Origin: Ruficoccus sp. ZRK36
Lineage (GTDB): Bacteria > Verrucomicrobiota > Verrucomicrobiia > Opitutales > Cerasicoccaceae
NCBI RefSeq assembly: GCF_019603315.1
Contig: NZ_CP080649.1
Location: 1,503,501 to 1,567,500, forward strand
Length of the DNA stretch: 64,000 nucleotides
Direction of reading: 5' to 3'
The notes beneath the pieces were generated by a model. It saw only the letters and a list, made by a program, of their open reading frames with translations, did not search any database and was not told where the DNA came from. Both the position numbers and the translations under genes were made by a program. Below are positions 16,820-24,895 of the stretch, piece by piece (the first letter of the stretch is position 1; every line of letters starts with the position of its first letter).

Positions 16820-17044
16820 GGAAACGCCCCAGCAAAGCCACACCGGGGCACCGGGGCAAGTCTGCTCTTGGCCGGAGTTGTACTGCTGCCGCTATTCAGA
16901 TCCGGCAAGGGGCCTTATGGTGTCGGGCTGAACTAGACAGCTTTTCTGCTATCATCTACAGGGTCGCCGACGGAGATTGACAGGCGAATGCCTTATTATA
17001 AGATGTGATGCACGTCATTAAAACGACAAATCCTTTCAGCGCGC

Positions 17045-18544
17045 ATGAAAATTAAATCCCCCTTTACTCTTTCACTTGGAGCAGCCTTGCTCCTTCCCGC
17101 TGCGAGTCTCGTGGCGGAAAGCGTCACCTACCAGTTTACGAACACGCGTTCCGAAGACGTGTATCTGTACTTCGATGGTGGTTTTTCTTTTACGGCCGGT
17201 CAGTCGGTGACACCGACGAACGGGATGCTCGTCTCCGGGAACGGTGGCGTCGCTAATATCCAGATCGACAGCGTCAACTCGGGACGTATCGGCTACTCAA
17301 TCGGCCAGACCCTGGATGATGCTACGCTCGGCGGCTTTAACAACACCAGCAGCACGGACTACTACAAGCGCTTCGACAAGGTGGAACTGACCGTGAATGC
17401 GGCTGGGCTCAATGGCGGTAATGCCGACATCACCGCCACCGACTGGACCTCGGTCCCTGTGTCCCTGAGCAAGTACTCCAACAGCAGCACCTACACGGGC
17501 TACACCAAGACCTACAACGCTTTCTATAACAGCCTGCTAGAGAGTGCCATCGCCAATGCTGCGACTCCCAGCACGCCGTCCAATCCCTACAACGGGGCCG
17601 GATTTGTCCTGGGGAACAACGGTTATGGTGTGAATACCTCTTCATATTCCGATGTGGTGCGCTTTATTGCCCCCTCTACGGTTGCTCCGCTGCCTGCGGG
17701 TAAGACAGAGCCCTACGTATCTTTTTCCGGTTATGTGAACACCCTGCGACAGAACGCCACGACGATGTCGATGAACCGTACCGCAGCCGGGGTTAGCTGG
17801 ACTTTTAATAACGGATCGATCTCTGGCACAGAGTCCGACCCGACCGCTACCTTTTCCGGTGGCTCTCTATCCACAGGCTCTAATGACTACACGGGGCTGA
17901 CGCTGACCATCGGCAGTGACGGTTTGGAGTCAGAGACGATTTACAAGGCACCCTCCTATGCGTCCACTGAGCTTGAATACGATGCGGAGACCCAGACGAT
18001 TAAGCTCAAGGAGCAAAATGGCGAGACGAGCAATGCCATCAGCATCTCTGGACCTGGGCTGGATGGTATCGACCTGAACGATCCTGGTAACCCTGAAACG
18101 GCAGCCATTATGCAGGCGATTAACGGTGCGGTTGAAGACTTTTATGTGGGCTTCCTGCTCGGAGCCTGGGGCAGCATCACACCGGTAGATGAGGGATCGA
18201 TTCAGGGGCTCCTCGGCGATCTGAACTCCGGTCAGATCCTCGAACTGGGCGAAGCCACCGGCATTGAGTATTTCTTTGATGGGGCTCAGCCGAGTGACCC
18301 GGACTACTACAGCGTGTATGCGCTCATCGTTGCCGAAAACTCAGACAACACGGTCTACGGCTTCCCGTACTCGGACTTCATCCAGAAGGATGGGGAGAAT
18401 CCGCTGATCACTGTCGCTAACGGCGAGATCATCTACATCAATATCCTGAGTGATGATGTCGTAGTGCCGGAGCCGAGCACCTACGCCATGCTCTTCGGAG
18501 TGGGGGTGCTAATGGTGGTGCTTTATCGCCGCCGCCGCAAATAG
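17045..18544 (+). CDS. PEP-CTERM sorting domain protein, 499 aa
   Basis: Exported protein with a signal peptide (LGAALLLPAASLVAES, about residues 11-26) and a classical PEP-CTERM tail: VPEPSTYAMLFGVGVLMVV followed by the basic cluster YRRRRK. Such tails are recognised by exosortase for cleavage and surface or EPS display. The body is rich in Ser, Thr, Asn, Gly and Tyr, with few Lys/Arg and no Cys, and looks like repeated beta structure; no catalytic motif is evident. It may be an adhesin-like or matrix component. The gene is monocistronic with its own terminator. No exosortase is in this window. Confidence 0.85.
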   Translation: MKIKSPFTLSLGAALLLPAASLVAESVTYQFTNTRSEDVYLYFDGGFSFTAGQSVTPTNGMLVSGNGGVANIQIDSVNSGRIGYSIGQTLDDATLGGFNNTSSTDYYKRFDKVELTVNAAGLNGGNADITATDWTSVPVSLSKYSNSSTYTGYTKTYNAFYNSLLESAIANAATPSTPSNPYNGAGFVLGNNGYGVNTSSYSDVVRFIAPSTVAPLPAGKTEPYVSFSGYVNTLRQNATTMSMNRTAAGVSWTFNNGSISGTESDPTATFSGGSLSTGSNDYTGLTLTIGSDGLESETIYKAPSYASTELEYDAETQTIKLKEQNGETSNAISISGPGLDGIDLNDPGNPETAAIMQAINGAVEDFYVGFLLGAWGSITPVDEGSIQGLLGDLNSGQILELGEATGIEYFFDGAQPSDPDYYSVYALIVAENSDNTVYGFPYSDFIQKDGENPLITVANGEIIYINILSDDVVVPEPSTYAMLFGVGVLMVVLYRRRRK

Positions 18545-18569
18545 ACCCCGTAACGGTCTAACTCTTTTG

Positions 18570-18604
18570 AGCTCCATCTGCCTAGGCGGGTGGAGCTTTT
18601 TTGT
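18570..18604 (+). terminator. Intrinsic terminator of the PEP-CTERM gene
   Basis: AGCTCCATCTG pairs with CGGGTGGAGCT (two G-T pairs) and runs into six T. A smaller hairpin AGACC/GGTCT overlaps the stop codon just upstream (18543-18559). Confidence 0.85.
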
Positions 18605-18697
18605 GCCGATTGAGCAATTGGATGAAGGCGTTTAACGGGAAAACTGTCCGGTGAAACGTGTTGAAGTCTGGGCAGGGATGGGCATATTTGCCTCCCT

Positions 18698-19939
18698 ATG
18701 ATGCGAATTTCCCCTTGGTGCAAGCCGCTGGCCCTGCGCGTTTTTACGCTATTGCTCCCGCTGGCTGCCGTATCCCTGGCACATGGGCAAAGCGAGTCCC
18801 GCCTCGTCGCCGCTCTGGGCAAGATCGTCCCCGGCGAGGGTAGTGTGCAGGTGGCCGCTCCTGCCGGCGAGACCGGCCAGGCCATCGTCGCAGATCTGAA
18901 AACCACTCCCGGTGCCACGGTGAAGAAAGGCGACCCGCTGGCGGTGCTGACCACGCAGCCGCTGCTGCAGGCCTCCGTGACTGCTGCGGAGAAGGACGTC
19001 GCGGTGGCGCAATCCCGCTCTGTCGCCGTCTCATCCTCAGTGGATATTGCCGGGAAGCAGGTCGCGATCTACGACAGCCAGCTTCAGTCGCTGGATGCGC
19101 GCGTCTCCGCCGCCCAGAAGGAAGCCTCTGCCGCACAAACGGGTGTCGATCAGGCGCAGAAAGCTATCGCTCGTGCCGAGGCCGAGCATCAGGCTGCTGT
19201 TGACCGCATCCAGGGCGAGATCGACGAGTACACGCGTCTGATCAAGGAGTGGGACCCCGGTACGAAGGACCGCGTGCAGCTCCAGTCCAAGCAGCGCATC
19301 CTCGCGCTTGAGATCAAGAAGCTCGGGGCGACCAAAATTTCGCAGGACAACGAACTGAAGTCCGCCTACACCGCCGCGCAGTCCAAGGCTGATGCCGCCG
19401 CCGCTCAGGTGGATGTGATCGCCTCGGAGCGTGCGTCCATCCTTGGCCAGAAGGCCATCGCCGAGGCCCAGCAGGCGCAGGCAAGCGCCGAAGCCGAAGC
19501 TGCTGCTGCCCAGATCGCCGCCGCACAGGCCGCTGTCGATCAGGCCAAGGCCCGTCTCGCACAGGCGACTGTGACAGCGCCGATGGACGGGGTCGTGCTC
19601 GCGGTCAACGTCTGGCCCGGAGAGGCCGTCATCCCGCCCGCCGGACTGGTCACGCTTGCCGATACCACGGATATGTTTGTGGAGGCCGAGGTGTACGTGG
19701 ACGATGTTTCGCGGGTCAAAGCCGGGCAGAGCGCCACGATTTCAGGGCAGCCGCTTAGCGGTGAACTGAGCGGCAAGGTCGACCGCGTGGGCATGCAGAT
19801 CGCCGCCAACGCCATCTTTAGCCGGGACCCGACCGCCTACGCCGACCAGCGCGTGGTTCAGGTCCGCATCAAGCTGGACGACCCGGCCGCCGTGCGCAGC
19901 CTCATCGGCGCGCAGGTCACCGTGAAGATCAAGCCCTAG
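18698..19939 (+). CDS. devB: Membrane fusion protein of a DevBCA-type exporter
   Basis: Periplasmic adaptor of the HlyD/DevB family, 413 residues. A signal or anchor segment (about 14-30) is followed by a split biotinyl-lipoyl-like domain (VQVAAPAGETGQAIV at about 50-64 and VTAPMDGVVLAVNVWPGE near 290-305). A long Ala/Gln/Glu-rich coiled-coil hairpin (about 85-285) separates the halves, and a beta-barrel domain forms the C-terminal part. It would link the inner-membrane permease to a TolC-like channel, which is not in the window. It heads a tight three-gene operon with devC (14-base gap) and devA (4-base gap). In cyanobacteria DevBCA exports glycolipids; the cargo here is unknown. Confidence 0.85.
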   Translation: MMRISPWCKPLALRVFTLLLPLAAVSLAHGQSESRLVAALGKIVPGEGSVQVAAPAGETGQAIVADLKTTPGATVKKGDPLAVLTTQPLLQASVTAAEKDVAVAQSRSVAVSSSVDIAGKQVAIYDSQLQSLDARVSAAQKEASAAQTGVDQAQKAIARAEAEHQAAVDRIQGEIDEYTRLIKEWDPGTKDRVQLQSKQRILALEIKKLGATKISQDNELKSAYTAAQSKADAAAAQVDVIASERASILGQKAIAEAQQAQASAEAEAAAAQIAAAQAAVDQAKARLAQATVTAPMDGVVLAVNVWPGEAVIPPAGLVTLADTTDMFVEAEVYVDDVSRVKAGQSATISGQPLSGELSGKVDRVGMQIAANAIFSRDPTAYADQRVVQVRIKLDDPAAVRSLIGAQVTVKIKP

Positions 19940-19953
19940 TCCCCGGTCCGATC

Positions 19954-21123
19954 ATGTTAAACAAACTCATGCCGCTGGGCATCCCGCTGGCTTGGCTGAA
20001 CCTCATCAAGGAGAAGAAGCGCTTCTTCGCGGCGGTGGCGGGGATCACTTTTGCCGTGACGATGATGATGTTCCAGATGGGGCTCAACTCCGCACTGTTC
20101 AAGCAGGTGGTCGGCCCCCATGCCCGCATGGCCGCAGACATCTTCATGGTCAGCAGCCAGTACGAGTATCTGGGCGTGAGCAAGGGCTTCCCGTTGCGCC
20201 GTCTGATCCAGGCTGAGGGCGAGCCCGAGGTCGAGCAGACGGTGCCGCTCTATGTCGGCAGCCTCCCCATGCTCAATACCGCCAAGCGCACCACGCGCGA
20301 AGTTTTTATCATGGCCTGGGACCCGGCGGTGCAGGCTTGGGATGACCCGGAGATCGAGTCCCAGCGCTGGAAGCTGAAGCGCGACGGCGTCGCCCTCTAC
20401 GACCGCCTCTCGCGCCCCGAGCTGGGGCCGTTTGTGCAGGAGGTGGACGAGACCGGCGAGGCCGTGACCGAGGTCGCCAACAAGCGTATGACCATCGAAG
20501 GCCTGTTTTCGATTTCCCCCACCTTCGTCGCTGATGGCAACATGCTCGCGAGCCGGGATACCTTTCTGCCGCTATGGCCGGGCGGTGACCCCTCCGTGGT
20601 CAGCCTTGGGATGATCCGCCTCAAGCCCGGCTCCGACGTCGATGCCGTGGCCAAGGCCATGAGCGACTACCTGCCCGACGATGTGCGCGTCTACACCCGG
20701 CAGGCTTTCCTCGACTACGAGATGCAGTACTGGCGCGAACGCACGCCGATCGGCTTCGTCATCACCGCGTCAATGGCTGTGGCACTGATTGTGGGCGCGG
20801 TCATCGTGTATCAGATTCTCTATACAGATGTGAACGACCACCTCGAAGAATACGCGACGCTCAAGTCCATCGGCTTCCGCGACAGCTACTTTACGAGCGT
20901 CATCCTGCAGGAGTCCGTTATCCTCAGTGTGTTCGGGTTTATCCCGGGGACGCTCTTCACCTGGGGGCTGTTTTACTTTACCCGGCACATCGCGCATATG
21001 GCCACGTATCTCAGCCTGACCAACTGCGCCATCATCTTCGGCCTCACGCTCTTTATGTGTCTGACCGCCGGTGCCCTGGCTACCCGCAAGCTCCGCCATG
21101 CCAACCCGGCTGAAATCTTCTAG
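19954..21123 (+). CDS. devC: ABC transporter permease, DevC/FtsX type
   Basis: Inner-membrane permease of the MacB/FtsX superfamily, 389 residues. One transmembrane helix near the N-terminus (about 24-45, FFAAVAGITFAVTMMMF) precedes a large periplasmic domain (about 55-265). Three further helices follow near the C-terminus (about 270-295, 315-345, 350-372), giving the four-helix topology of DevC. It partners with the ATPase encoded 4 bases downstream and the adaptor upstream. The gene ends TRKLRHANPAEIF, a common family ending. No truncation seen. Confidence 0.88.
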   Translation: MLNKLMPLGIPLAWLNLIKEKKRFFAAVAGITFAVTMMMFQMGLNSALFKQVVGPHARMAADIFMVSSQYEYLGVSKGFPLRRLIQAEGEPEVEQTVPLYVGSLPMLNTAKRTTREVFIMAWDPAVQAWDDPEIESQRWKLKRDGVALYDRLSRPELGPFVQEVDETGEAVTEVANKRMTIEGLFSISPTFVADGNMLASRDTFLPLWPGGDPSVVSLGMIRLKPGSDVDAVAKAMSDYLPDDVRVYTRQAFLDYEMQYWRERTPIGFVITASMAVALIVGAVIVYQILYTDVNDHLEEYATLKSIGFRDSYFTSVILQESVILSVFGFIPGTLFTWGLFYFTRHIAHMATYLSLTNCAIIFGLTLFMCLTAGALATRKLRHANPAEIF

Positions 21124-21127
21124 CACC

Positions 21128-21811
21128 ATGAGCCGCCAACCCATTATCCGCGTCAAAGACCTGCACTACTCCTTCCGTGAAGGGGAGGGGATGAAGGAGG
21201 TGCTGCACGGCGTTTCGGCGGACTTTTACCCCGGCGAAATCGTCATCATCATGGGCCCGTCGGGCTCGGGTAAGACCACCTTCCTGAAGCTCCTTGGCGG
21301 CCTGCGCACGGTGCAAAAGGGGAGCATCGAGATTGACGGGCAGCACCTGGAAAAAGGCCGCAAGGAGGACCTCGTGCAGGTGCGCCGCAAGATCGGCTTC
21401 ATTTTCCAGAACCACCACTTGATCGCCTCGCTCGACGTGTGCCAGAACGTCATGATGCCCCTGTCCTTTAACCCGAAGGAGACGGCCCGCAGTGCCCGCC
21501 CGCAGGCGCTCGACATCTTGAAACAGGTCGGGCTGGAGGAGCATGTAAACAAGAAGCCCTCGCAGCTCTCCGGCGGGCAGAAGCAGCGCGTCGCTATCGC
21601 CCGTGCGCTCGTTCACGATCCGCGCATCGTGCTGGCGGATGAGCCGACCGCCTCGCTCGACGGCAAGACCGGCCGCGAGGTGGTGGACCACATTCAGCGC
21701 TTGGCCAAGCAGTCCGGCGCGACGATCCTGCTCGTCACCCACGACAGCCGCATCCTCGACGTGGCCGACCGCATCATCGAGCTGGAAGACGGCATCCTGA
21801 CCAAGTCATAA
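21128..21811 (+). CDS. devA: ABC transporter ATP-binding protein, DevA type
   Basis: Energising subunit of the exporter, 227 residues. Walker A is GPSGSGKTT, the Q-loop reads IGFIFQNHHL, the ABC signature is LSGGQKQRVAIARAL, Walker B is IVLADEPTASLD, and the switch His is in LLVTHDSR. All ATPase motifs are intact. The ATG at 21128 is chosen because family similarity begins at MSRQPIIRVKDL; an in-frame upstream ATG at 21071 would overlap devC by 53 bases. The stop is followed after 1 base by hairpin cluster F. Confidence 0.93.
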   Translation: MSRQPIIRVKDLHYSFREGEGMKEVLHGVSADFYPGEIVIIMGPSGSGKTTFLKLLGGLRTVQKGSIEIDGQHLEKGRKEDLVQVRRKIGFIFQNHHLIASLDVCQNVMMPLSFNPKETARSARPQALDILKQVGLEEHVNKKPSQLSGGQKQRVAIARALVHDPRIVLADEPTASLDGKTGREVVDHIQRLAKQSGATILLVTHDSRILDVADRIIELEDGILTKS

Positions 21812-21812
21812 G

Positions 21813-21851
21813 GCAGGGCAACGCCCTGCACCCGTGATGCTTCCTCATCAC
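21813..21851. repeat. Modular hairpin cluster F (two hairpins)
   Basis: GCAGGGC-AAC-GCCCTGC (21813-21829) and GTGATG-CTTCCT-CATCAC (21834-21851) directly after the devA stop. The first is close to the GCAGGAC/GTCCTGC and CCAGGGC/GCCCTGG modules of clusters C and D. The second resembles the GTGATC/GATCAC module. No T tract follows. Confidence 0.7.
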
Positions 21852-21956
21852 TGATTCCGCCGCCAGCGCGACGGAATTTGTAACGGCGGTTATCGTGCGA
21901 GGTTGACTGGGTTTACTTCGGCTGAGGGGACTCCTGCTGGATTTATCTCTGCGTCT

Positions 21957-22021
21957 TTTTACAGAATTGCCTGTAAAAGGCGTAAAAAATGAATAGGGTT
22001 AAGCTTTCCTTAACCTATAAC
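21957..22021 (+). promoter_or_regulatory. Inverted repeats and possible -10 upstream of the YcfL-like gene
   Basis: Two perfect stems, TTTTACAG-AATTGC-CTGTAAAA (21957-21978) and GGTTAAG-CTTTC-CTTAACC (21997-22015), lie just before TATAAC (22016-22021), a plausible -10 box 14 bases before the start codon. The stems may be operators or a short leader structure. No convincing -35 box was found. Confidence 0.35.
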
Positions 22022-22035
22022 GCCAACAGAGATTT

Positions 22036-22413
22036 ATGAAAAAGACATTCGGATTTGCCCTGTTTTCTCTCATCGCGGTGTTCTTCCTGGCCGGCTGTGG
22101 TACGACCAGCTCGAACGTCGATTACAAGACCCAGCGTATCGCCTACGCCGACCCGGTCCTGCAAAAGCAGATCAAGGTCGATCTGGTGGACGGCGAGATT
22201 AAGAACAACAAGGTCCTGCAGGCCAATATCACCAACGAGACCGACAAACCGATCACGATCAACTATCGGGTTGAGTGGTTTAACCTCAATGGCCTGCTGA
22301 TCAACGATCCCGAAACCAAGAAGCTGCAGATCGCGCCCGGCGACTTCGGGTTCGTGAAGGCCGAGCAGCCTGATCCGCTCGCGGTCTACCCGCGCATCGT
22401 ACTGGGTAAGTAA
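22036..22413 (+). CDS. YcfL-like (DUF1425) lipoprotein
   Basis: Outer-membrane or periplasmic lipoprotein, 125 residues. The lipobox is LAGC with the lipidated Cys21, after a basic MKK start and a hydrophobic core. The mature part matches the DUF1425/YcfL beta-sandwich type, with NITNETDKPITINYRVEWF followed by a GLLI segment, a pattern shared with periplasmic chaperone-like lipoproteins. In enterobacteria ycfL sits near lpoB, but no penicillin-binding protein activator is adjacent here. It is monocistronic, with inverted repeats upstream and a strong terminator downstream. Function is not established for the family. Confidence 0.8.
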   Translation: MKKTFGFALFSLIAVFFLAGCGTTSSNVDYKTQRIAYADPVLQKQIKVDLVDGEIKNNKVLQANITNETDKPITINYRVEWFNLNGLLINDPETKKLQIAPGDFGFVKAEQPDPLAVYPRIVLGK

Positions 22414-22452
22414 GCCCGTGGCTGAACTTTCCGGCAGCGCGCCTGCCGTTAT

Positions 22453-22489
22453 AAAAAATCCTCCCGGCCTGCGCCGCGGAGGATTTTTT
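22453..22489 (+). terminator. Intrinsic terminator of the YcfL-like gene
   Basis: AAAAAATCCTCC pairs with GGAGGATTTTTT around a GC-rich inner stem. It is flanked by A and T tracts, so it could work on both strands; a minus-strand gene ends about 70 bases further on. Confidence 0.88.
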
Positions 22490-22559
22490 GTGTAGTCGTC
22501 GAGTGGATACGGATGCCGGTGGTTCCCACTCGGTTGCACGTGTTTAAAACGAAAGTGCT

Positions 22560-23231
22560 CTAGTCGTAGGCGTTGCCGCCGTTGTAGTGGTTGTAGGCGA
22601 AGCCTTCGTTCTCGATCATGATATCTTCGATGATCGAGCTCAGAAAACTCCACTCATCCTGCATCGAGTCGAGCTGCCCGGCGTGGTTGAGCTGCTTCTG
22701 GCGGATGGCGAAAATGCCCCGTCCGATCAGCGTACCGACATAGCTGCCGGTGGCCCCGCCCAGTGCTACGGCTCCCGCTACAATTACCATCATTGCCTTG
22801 GCGGTGGCCGGGTGGTTGAACCGGGTGGTAACGACGAGCATCGGTACGGCGAAGAGCACTCCGACGCCACAACGCAGGCACCACACGAGCACATCATTGA
22901 CCTCGGCGGTATTGTCGAGGGCGGTGTTGCGGTGGCTGGCCTCAAGGTTGAGGGTGTAGAAATTGCGGGGGCCGCCGGGGCCGTAGGTGGTGTTGAGCCC
23001 GAAGTTCGTCTCCACGGTCAGCTCGCCGGAGCCCTTGCGGATGGCGTAGGTGTGGTTGCCGGGGCTGCTGCTCTCGTGCTCCACGGTGTAGCCGGGCTTG
23101 ACCGTAAACTCCTGCCGGATGTAGTCATCGAGCAGCTCGCAGTGGAACTGTGCCTGCCGCAGCGCGGCCTCGCGCTGGTCCGTCTTGAAGTCCAGACTGC
23201 GGATGATCTTCTCTTCGGTCGCGGAGGGCAT
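22560..23231 (-). CDS. Hypothetical membrane protein, 223 aa
   Basis: No family recognised. A soluble N-terminal part (about 1-115) contains a beta-rich stretch with EFTVKPGYTVEHESSS and a YTLNLEAS segment. It is followed by two transmembrane helices (about 120-142 and 150-175, the second Gly/Ala-rich) and a charged C-terminal region that ends in Asn/Gly/Tyr-rich residues. The ATG at 23231 is preferred over a TTG at 23243. It is 27 bases downstream of another minus-strand hypothetical, so the two may be co-transcribed. Prediction of an inner-membrane location is from hydrophobicity only. Confidence 0.6.
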   Translation of the reverse strand: MPSATEEKIIRSLDFKTDQREAALRQAQFHCELLDDYIRQEFTVKPGYTVEHESSSPGNHTYAIRKGSGELTVETNFGLNTTYGPGGPRNFYTLNLEASHRNTALDNTAEVNDVLVWCLRCGVGVLFAVPMLVVTTRFNHPATAKAMMVIVAGAVALGGATGSYVGTLIGRGIFAIRQKQLNHAGQLDSMQDEWSFLSSIIEDIMIENEGFAYNHYNGGNAYD

Positions 23232-23258
23232 GGTGGGCGGCAACGCGGAGGTGGCTGT

Positions 23259-23924
23259 TTACTTCTCGACCGTCAGCTCATCCCCGGTGTAGGGGTTGAA
23301 GTTGTAATTACCCGGAAAGGTCTCGTCGGTCTTGGGGTCGATTTTGGGCGGTAAGAGACTGCCCAGTGGCAAGCGCCAGCGAAAGGTTTCATCTCCGAGT
23401 TTAAGCGTTATTGAACCAGGGAGGCGACTATCTATGCGAGTATCTTCAGTATTTGAGTAGACCAGGAATTGTGCGCCTTCGCCTAGTCTACCTAGTAAGT
23501 TTTTTAGGAATGGCCGAAAAACTTTGAGCATTTTACGCATGTCCTCTGATAATTTTGTGGTTGGGATGGGTGATGTCAGATTGCCATTCACTGTTAACTC
23601 ACTTTTCGCCCATATCTCCGAAAGTGAACTGCAGTTTGTTGTGCCGTCATCGTTAATCTTGGCGTCGATGACAATGATGAGCAGGTAGGGATCAAAAATA
23701 CGTAGAACCTCGTTGATCTCCCGTTCAGTTAACTCACTTTCTTGACGCAGTGAGAGCTCCCAATAGGCACTTGGAATCCACCATACGGAGTGTGACCTAT
23801 GAAGGTAGGTTGATGTGAAATGCGTTTCATCCATCAAGGCCTGAGGGTCTTGTGCATGCAGTTTGACTTGAAATATCGAGAGGGAAACGGACAGAAATAA
23901 AAACAATAGTGTGGGCTTAGGCAT
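23259..23924 (-). CDS. Hypothetical secreted protein, 221 aa
   Basis: No family recognised. The N-terminus PTLLFLFLSVSLSIFQVKLHA is a convincing signal peptide with cleavage near residue 24, so the protein is likely periplasmic or secreted. The mature part is mixed alpha/beta with an RIFDPYLLIIVIDAKINDDG segment and an FLVYSNTEDTRIDS segment. No cysteine pairs or catalytic motif stand out. Base use is more AT-rich than in the neighbours, suggesting a more recent arrival. It is transcribed with, or just before, the membrane protein gene downstream (27-base gap), and is divergent from rnpB. Confidence 0.6.
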   Translation of the reverse strand: MPKPTLLFLFLSVSLSIFQVKLHAQDPQALMDETHFTSTYLHRSHSVWWIPSAYWELSLRQESELTEREINEVLRIFDPYLLIIVIDAKINDDGTTNCSSLSEIWAKSELTVNGNLTSPIPTTKLSEDMRKMLKVFRPFLKNLLGRLGEGAQFLVYSNTEDTRIDSRLPGSITLKLGDETFRWRLPLGSLLPPKIDPKTDETFPGNYNFNPYTGDELTVEK

Positions 23925-24054
23925 GGCGAAATGAATAAACTGTGGCCGATTCTATGGGGCAAGCTCGTATCTTGTATCCGTAAGGTGTATCCGGCATGTT
24001 AATCCGCAGTTGACGCAGGGGGAAAAGAGGCGGATGTTTGTCCTCTGTTCTTTT

Positions 24055-24060
24055 TACAAT
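24055..24060 (+). promoter_or_regulatory. Probable -10 box of rnpB
   Basis: TACAAT placed so that transcription would begin at about 24065-24067, matching the 5' end of the folded RNase P RNA. A clear -35 hexamer at 17 bases was not found. Confidence 0.45.
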
Positions 24061-24062
24061 TT

Positions 24063-24434
24063 TCAGGGGTGAGCTCTCGCGGCTCGGCGCTTGCGCCGGG
24101 TCGAGGAAAGTCCGGACATCATAGGGCAGGATTCCCGGTGAAAGCCGGGGCAGGGCGGCGCGAGCCAGCCTTGACGGCCAGTGCCACAGAAAACAAACCG
24201 CCTCGCGCCTCGGCGTGGGGTAAGGGTGAAAAGGTGGGGTAAGAGCCCACCGCCGCTTGCGGGTAACCGCGCGGGCAGGGTAAACCCATTCCGGTGCAAG
24301 ACAGTGTAGGGGACCGGGCGGCCCGTCCATACGGTCCCGGGTAGGTCGCATCCCTTCGGGGAGACGCGCTTGCGCGTCAGATAAATGAGAGCAGCCGCTT
24401 CGGCGGCGACAGAATCCGGCTTATGACCCCCTGA
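24063..24434 (+). ncRNA. rnpB: RNase P RNA, bacterial type A
   Basis: Catalytic RNA of RNase P, which cuts 5' leaders from pre-tRNA. The 5' strand carries the conserved GAGGAAAGTCCGGAC core (about 24101-24115) and GCAAGACAGTG-like J/P region (24295-24307). The 3' strand carries the universally conserved AGATAAATGA (24379-24388) and ACAGAATCCGGCTTA (24409-24423). P1 closes by CAGGGG at 24064-24069 pairing with CCCCTG at 24428-24433. The GTCCGGAC...GTCCGG pairing and overall length of about 370 nt fit the ancestral type A. It lies upstream of rpsT with its own terminator. Protein-coding readings across this segment are artefacts of the conserved RNA. Confidence 0.96.
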
Positions 24435-24452
24435 TTATTTTTACCGTTGACA

Positions 24453-24486
24453 GGGGAGGGAAGAAACGTAATTTCCTCCCCTTTTC
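24453..24486 (+). terminator. Intrinsic terminator of rnpB
   Basis: GGGGAGG (24453-24459) pairs with CCTCCCC (24475-24481), followed by TTTTCC. It is located 20 bases after the RNase P RNA 3' end and before rpsT. Confidence 0.7.
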
Positions 24487-24508
24487 CATTTTCCCAACTC
24501 GATTTTCC

Positions 24509-24760
24509 ATGGCCAACACCAAACAAGCCCAGAAGTACATCCGCAAGACCGAGGTTCGCACGGAGCGCAACCGCAACGAGCGTAGCCGTCTCAAGACCCT
24601 GGCCAAGAGAGCCCGCACCGCCGAAGGCGAAGAAGGCACCAAGGTCGCTCGTGAGTATGCCTCCGCCCTGGACAAGGCTGTCAAGCGTGGTGTGATCCAC
24701 GCGAACAAGGCTGCCCGCCAGAAGTCCTCGATCTCGGCCAAGGCTTTCGCCAAGGCCTAA
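24509..24760 (+). CDS. rpsT: 30S ribosomal protein S20
   Basis: Primary 16S rRNA-binding protein of the small subunit, 83 residues, highly basic. The family pattern is clear: ANTKQAQKYIRKTEVRTERN at the start, RVHANKAARQKS-type sequence (here IHANKAARQKSSISAKAFAKA) at the end. The ATG at 24509 follows a pyrimidine-rich leader with no strong Shine-Dalgarno. The gene is monocistronic with a terminator about 30 bases after the stop. Confidence 0.97.
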   Translation: MANTKQAQKYIRKTEVRTERNRNERSRLKTLAKRARTAEGEEGTKVAREYASALDKAVKRGVIHANKAARQKSSISAKAFAKA

Positions 24761-24789
24761 GCGCCGGATGGTTCCGATCCTTTGACGGA

Positions 24790-24821
24790 CCTCCGTTCCC
24801 GCCGGAACGGGGGTTTTTTTG
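24790..24821 (+). terminator. Intrinsic terminator of rpsT
   Basis: CCGTTCC-CGCC-GGAACGG, extended by G-rich pairs, followed by seven T. Confidence 0.9.
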
Positions 24822-24895
24822 TTTGGCAAAGACTTCGCTTCGAGGATCAATGCATAGGCAGCTGGCCTGGGCTGTGTGCCCGGTACATTTTCGAT

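Noticed and set aside
23917-24351. Minus-strand open frames across 23917-24351
   Set aside because: They cover the RNase P RNA, whose conserved core and P1 pairing explain the sequence.
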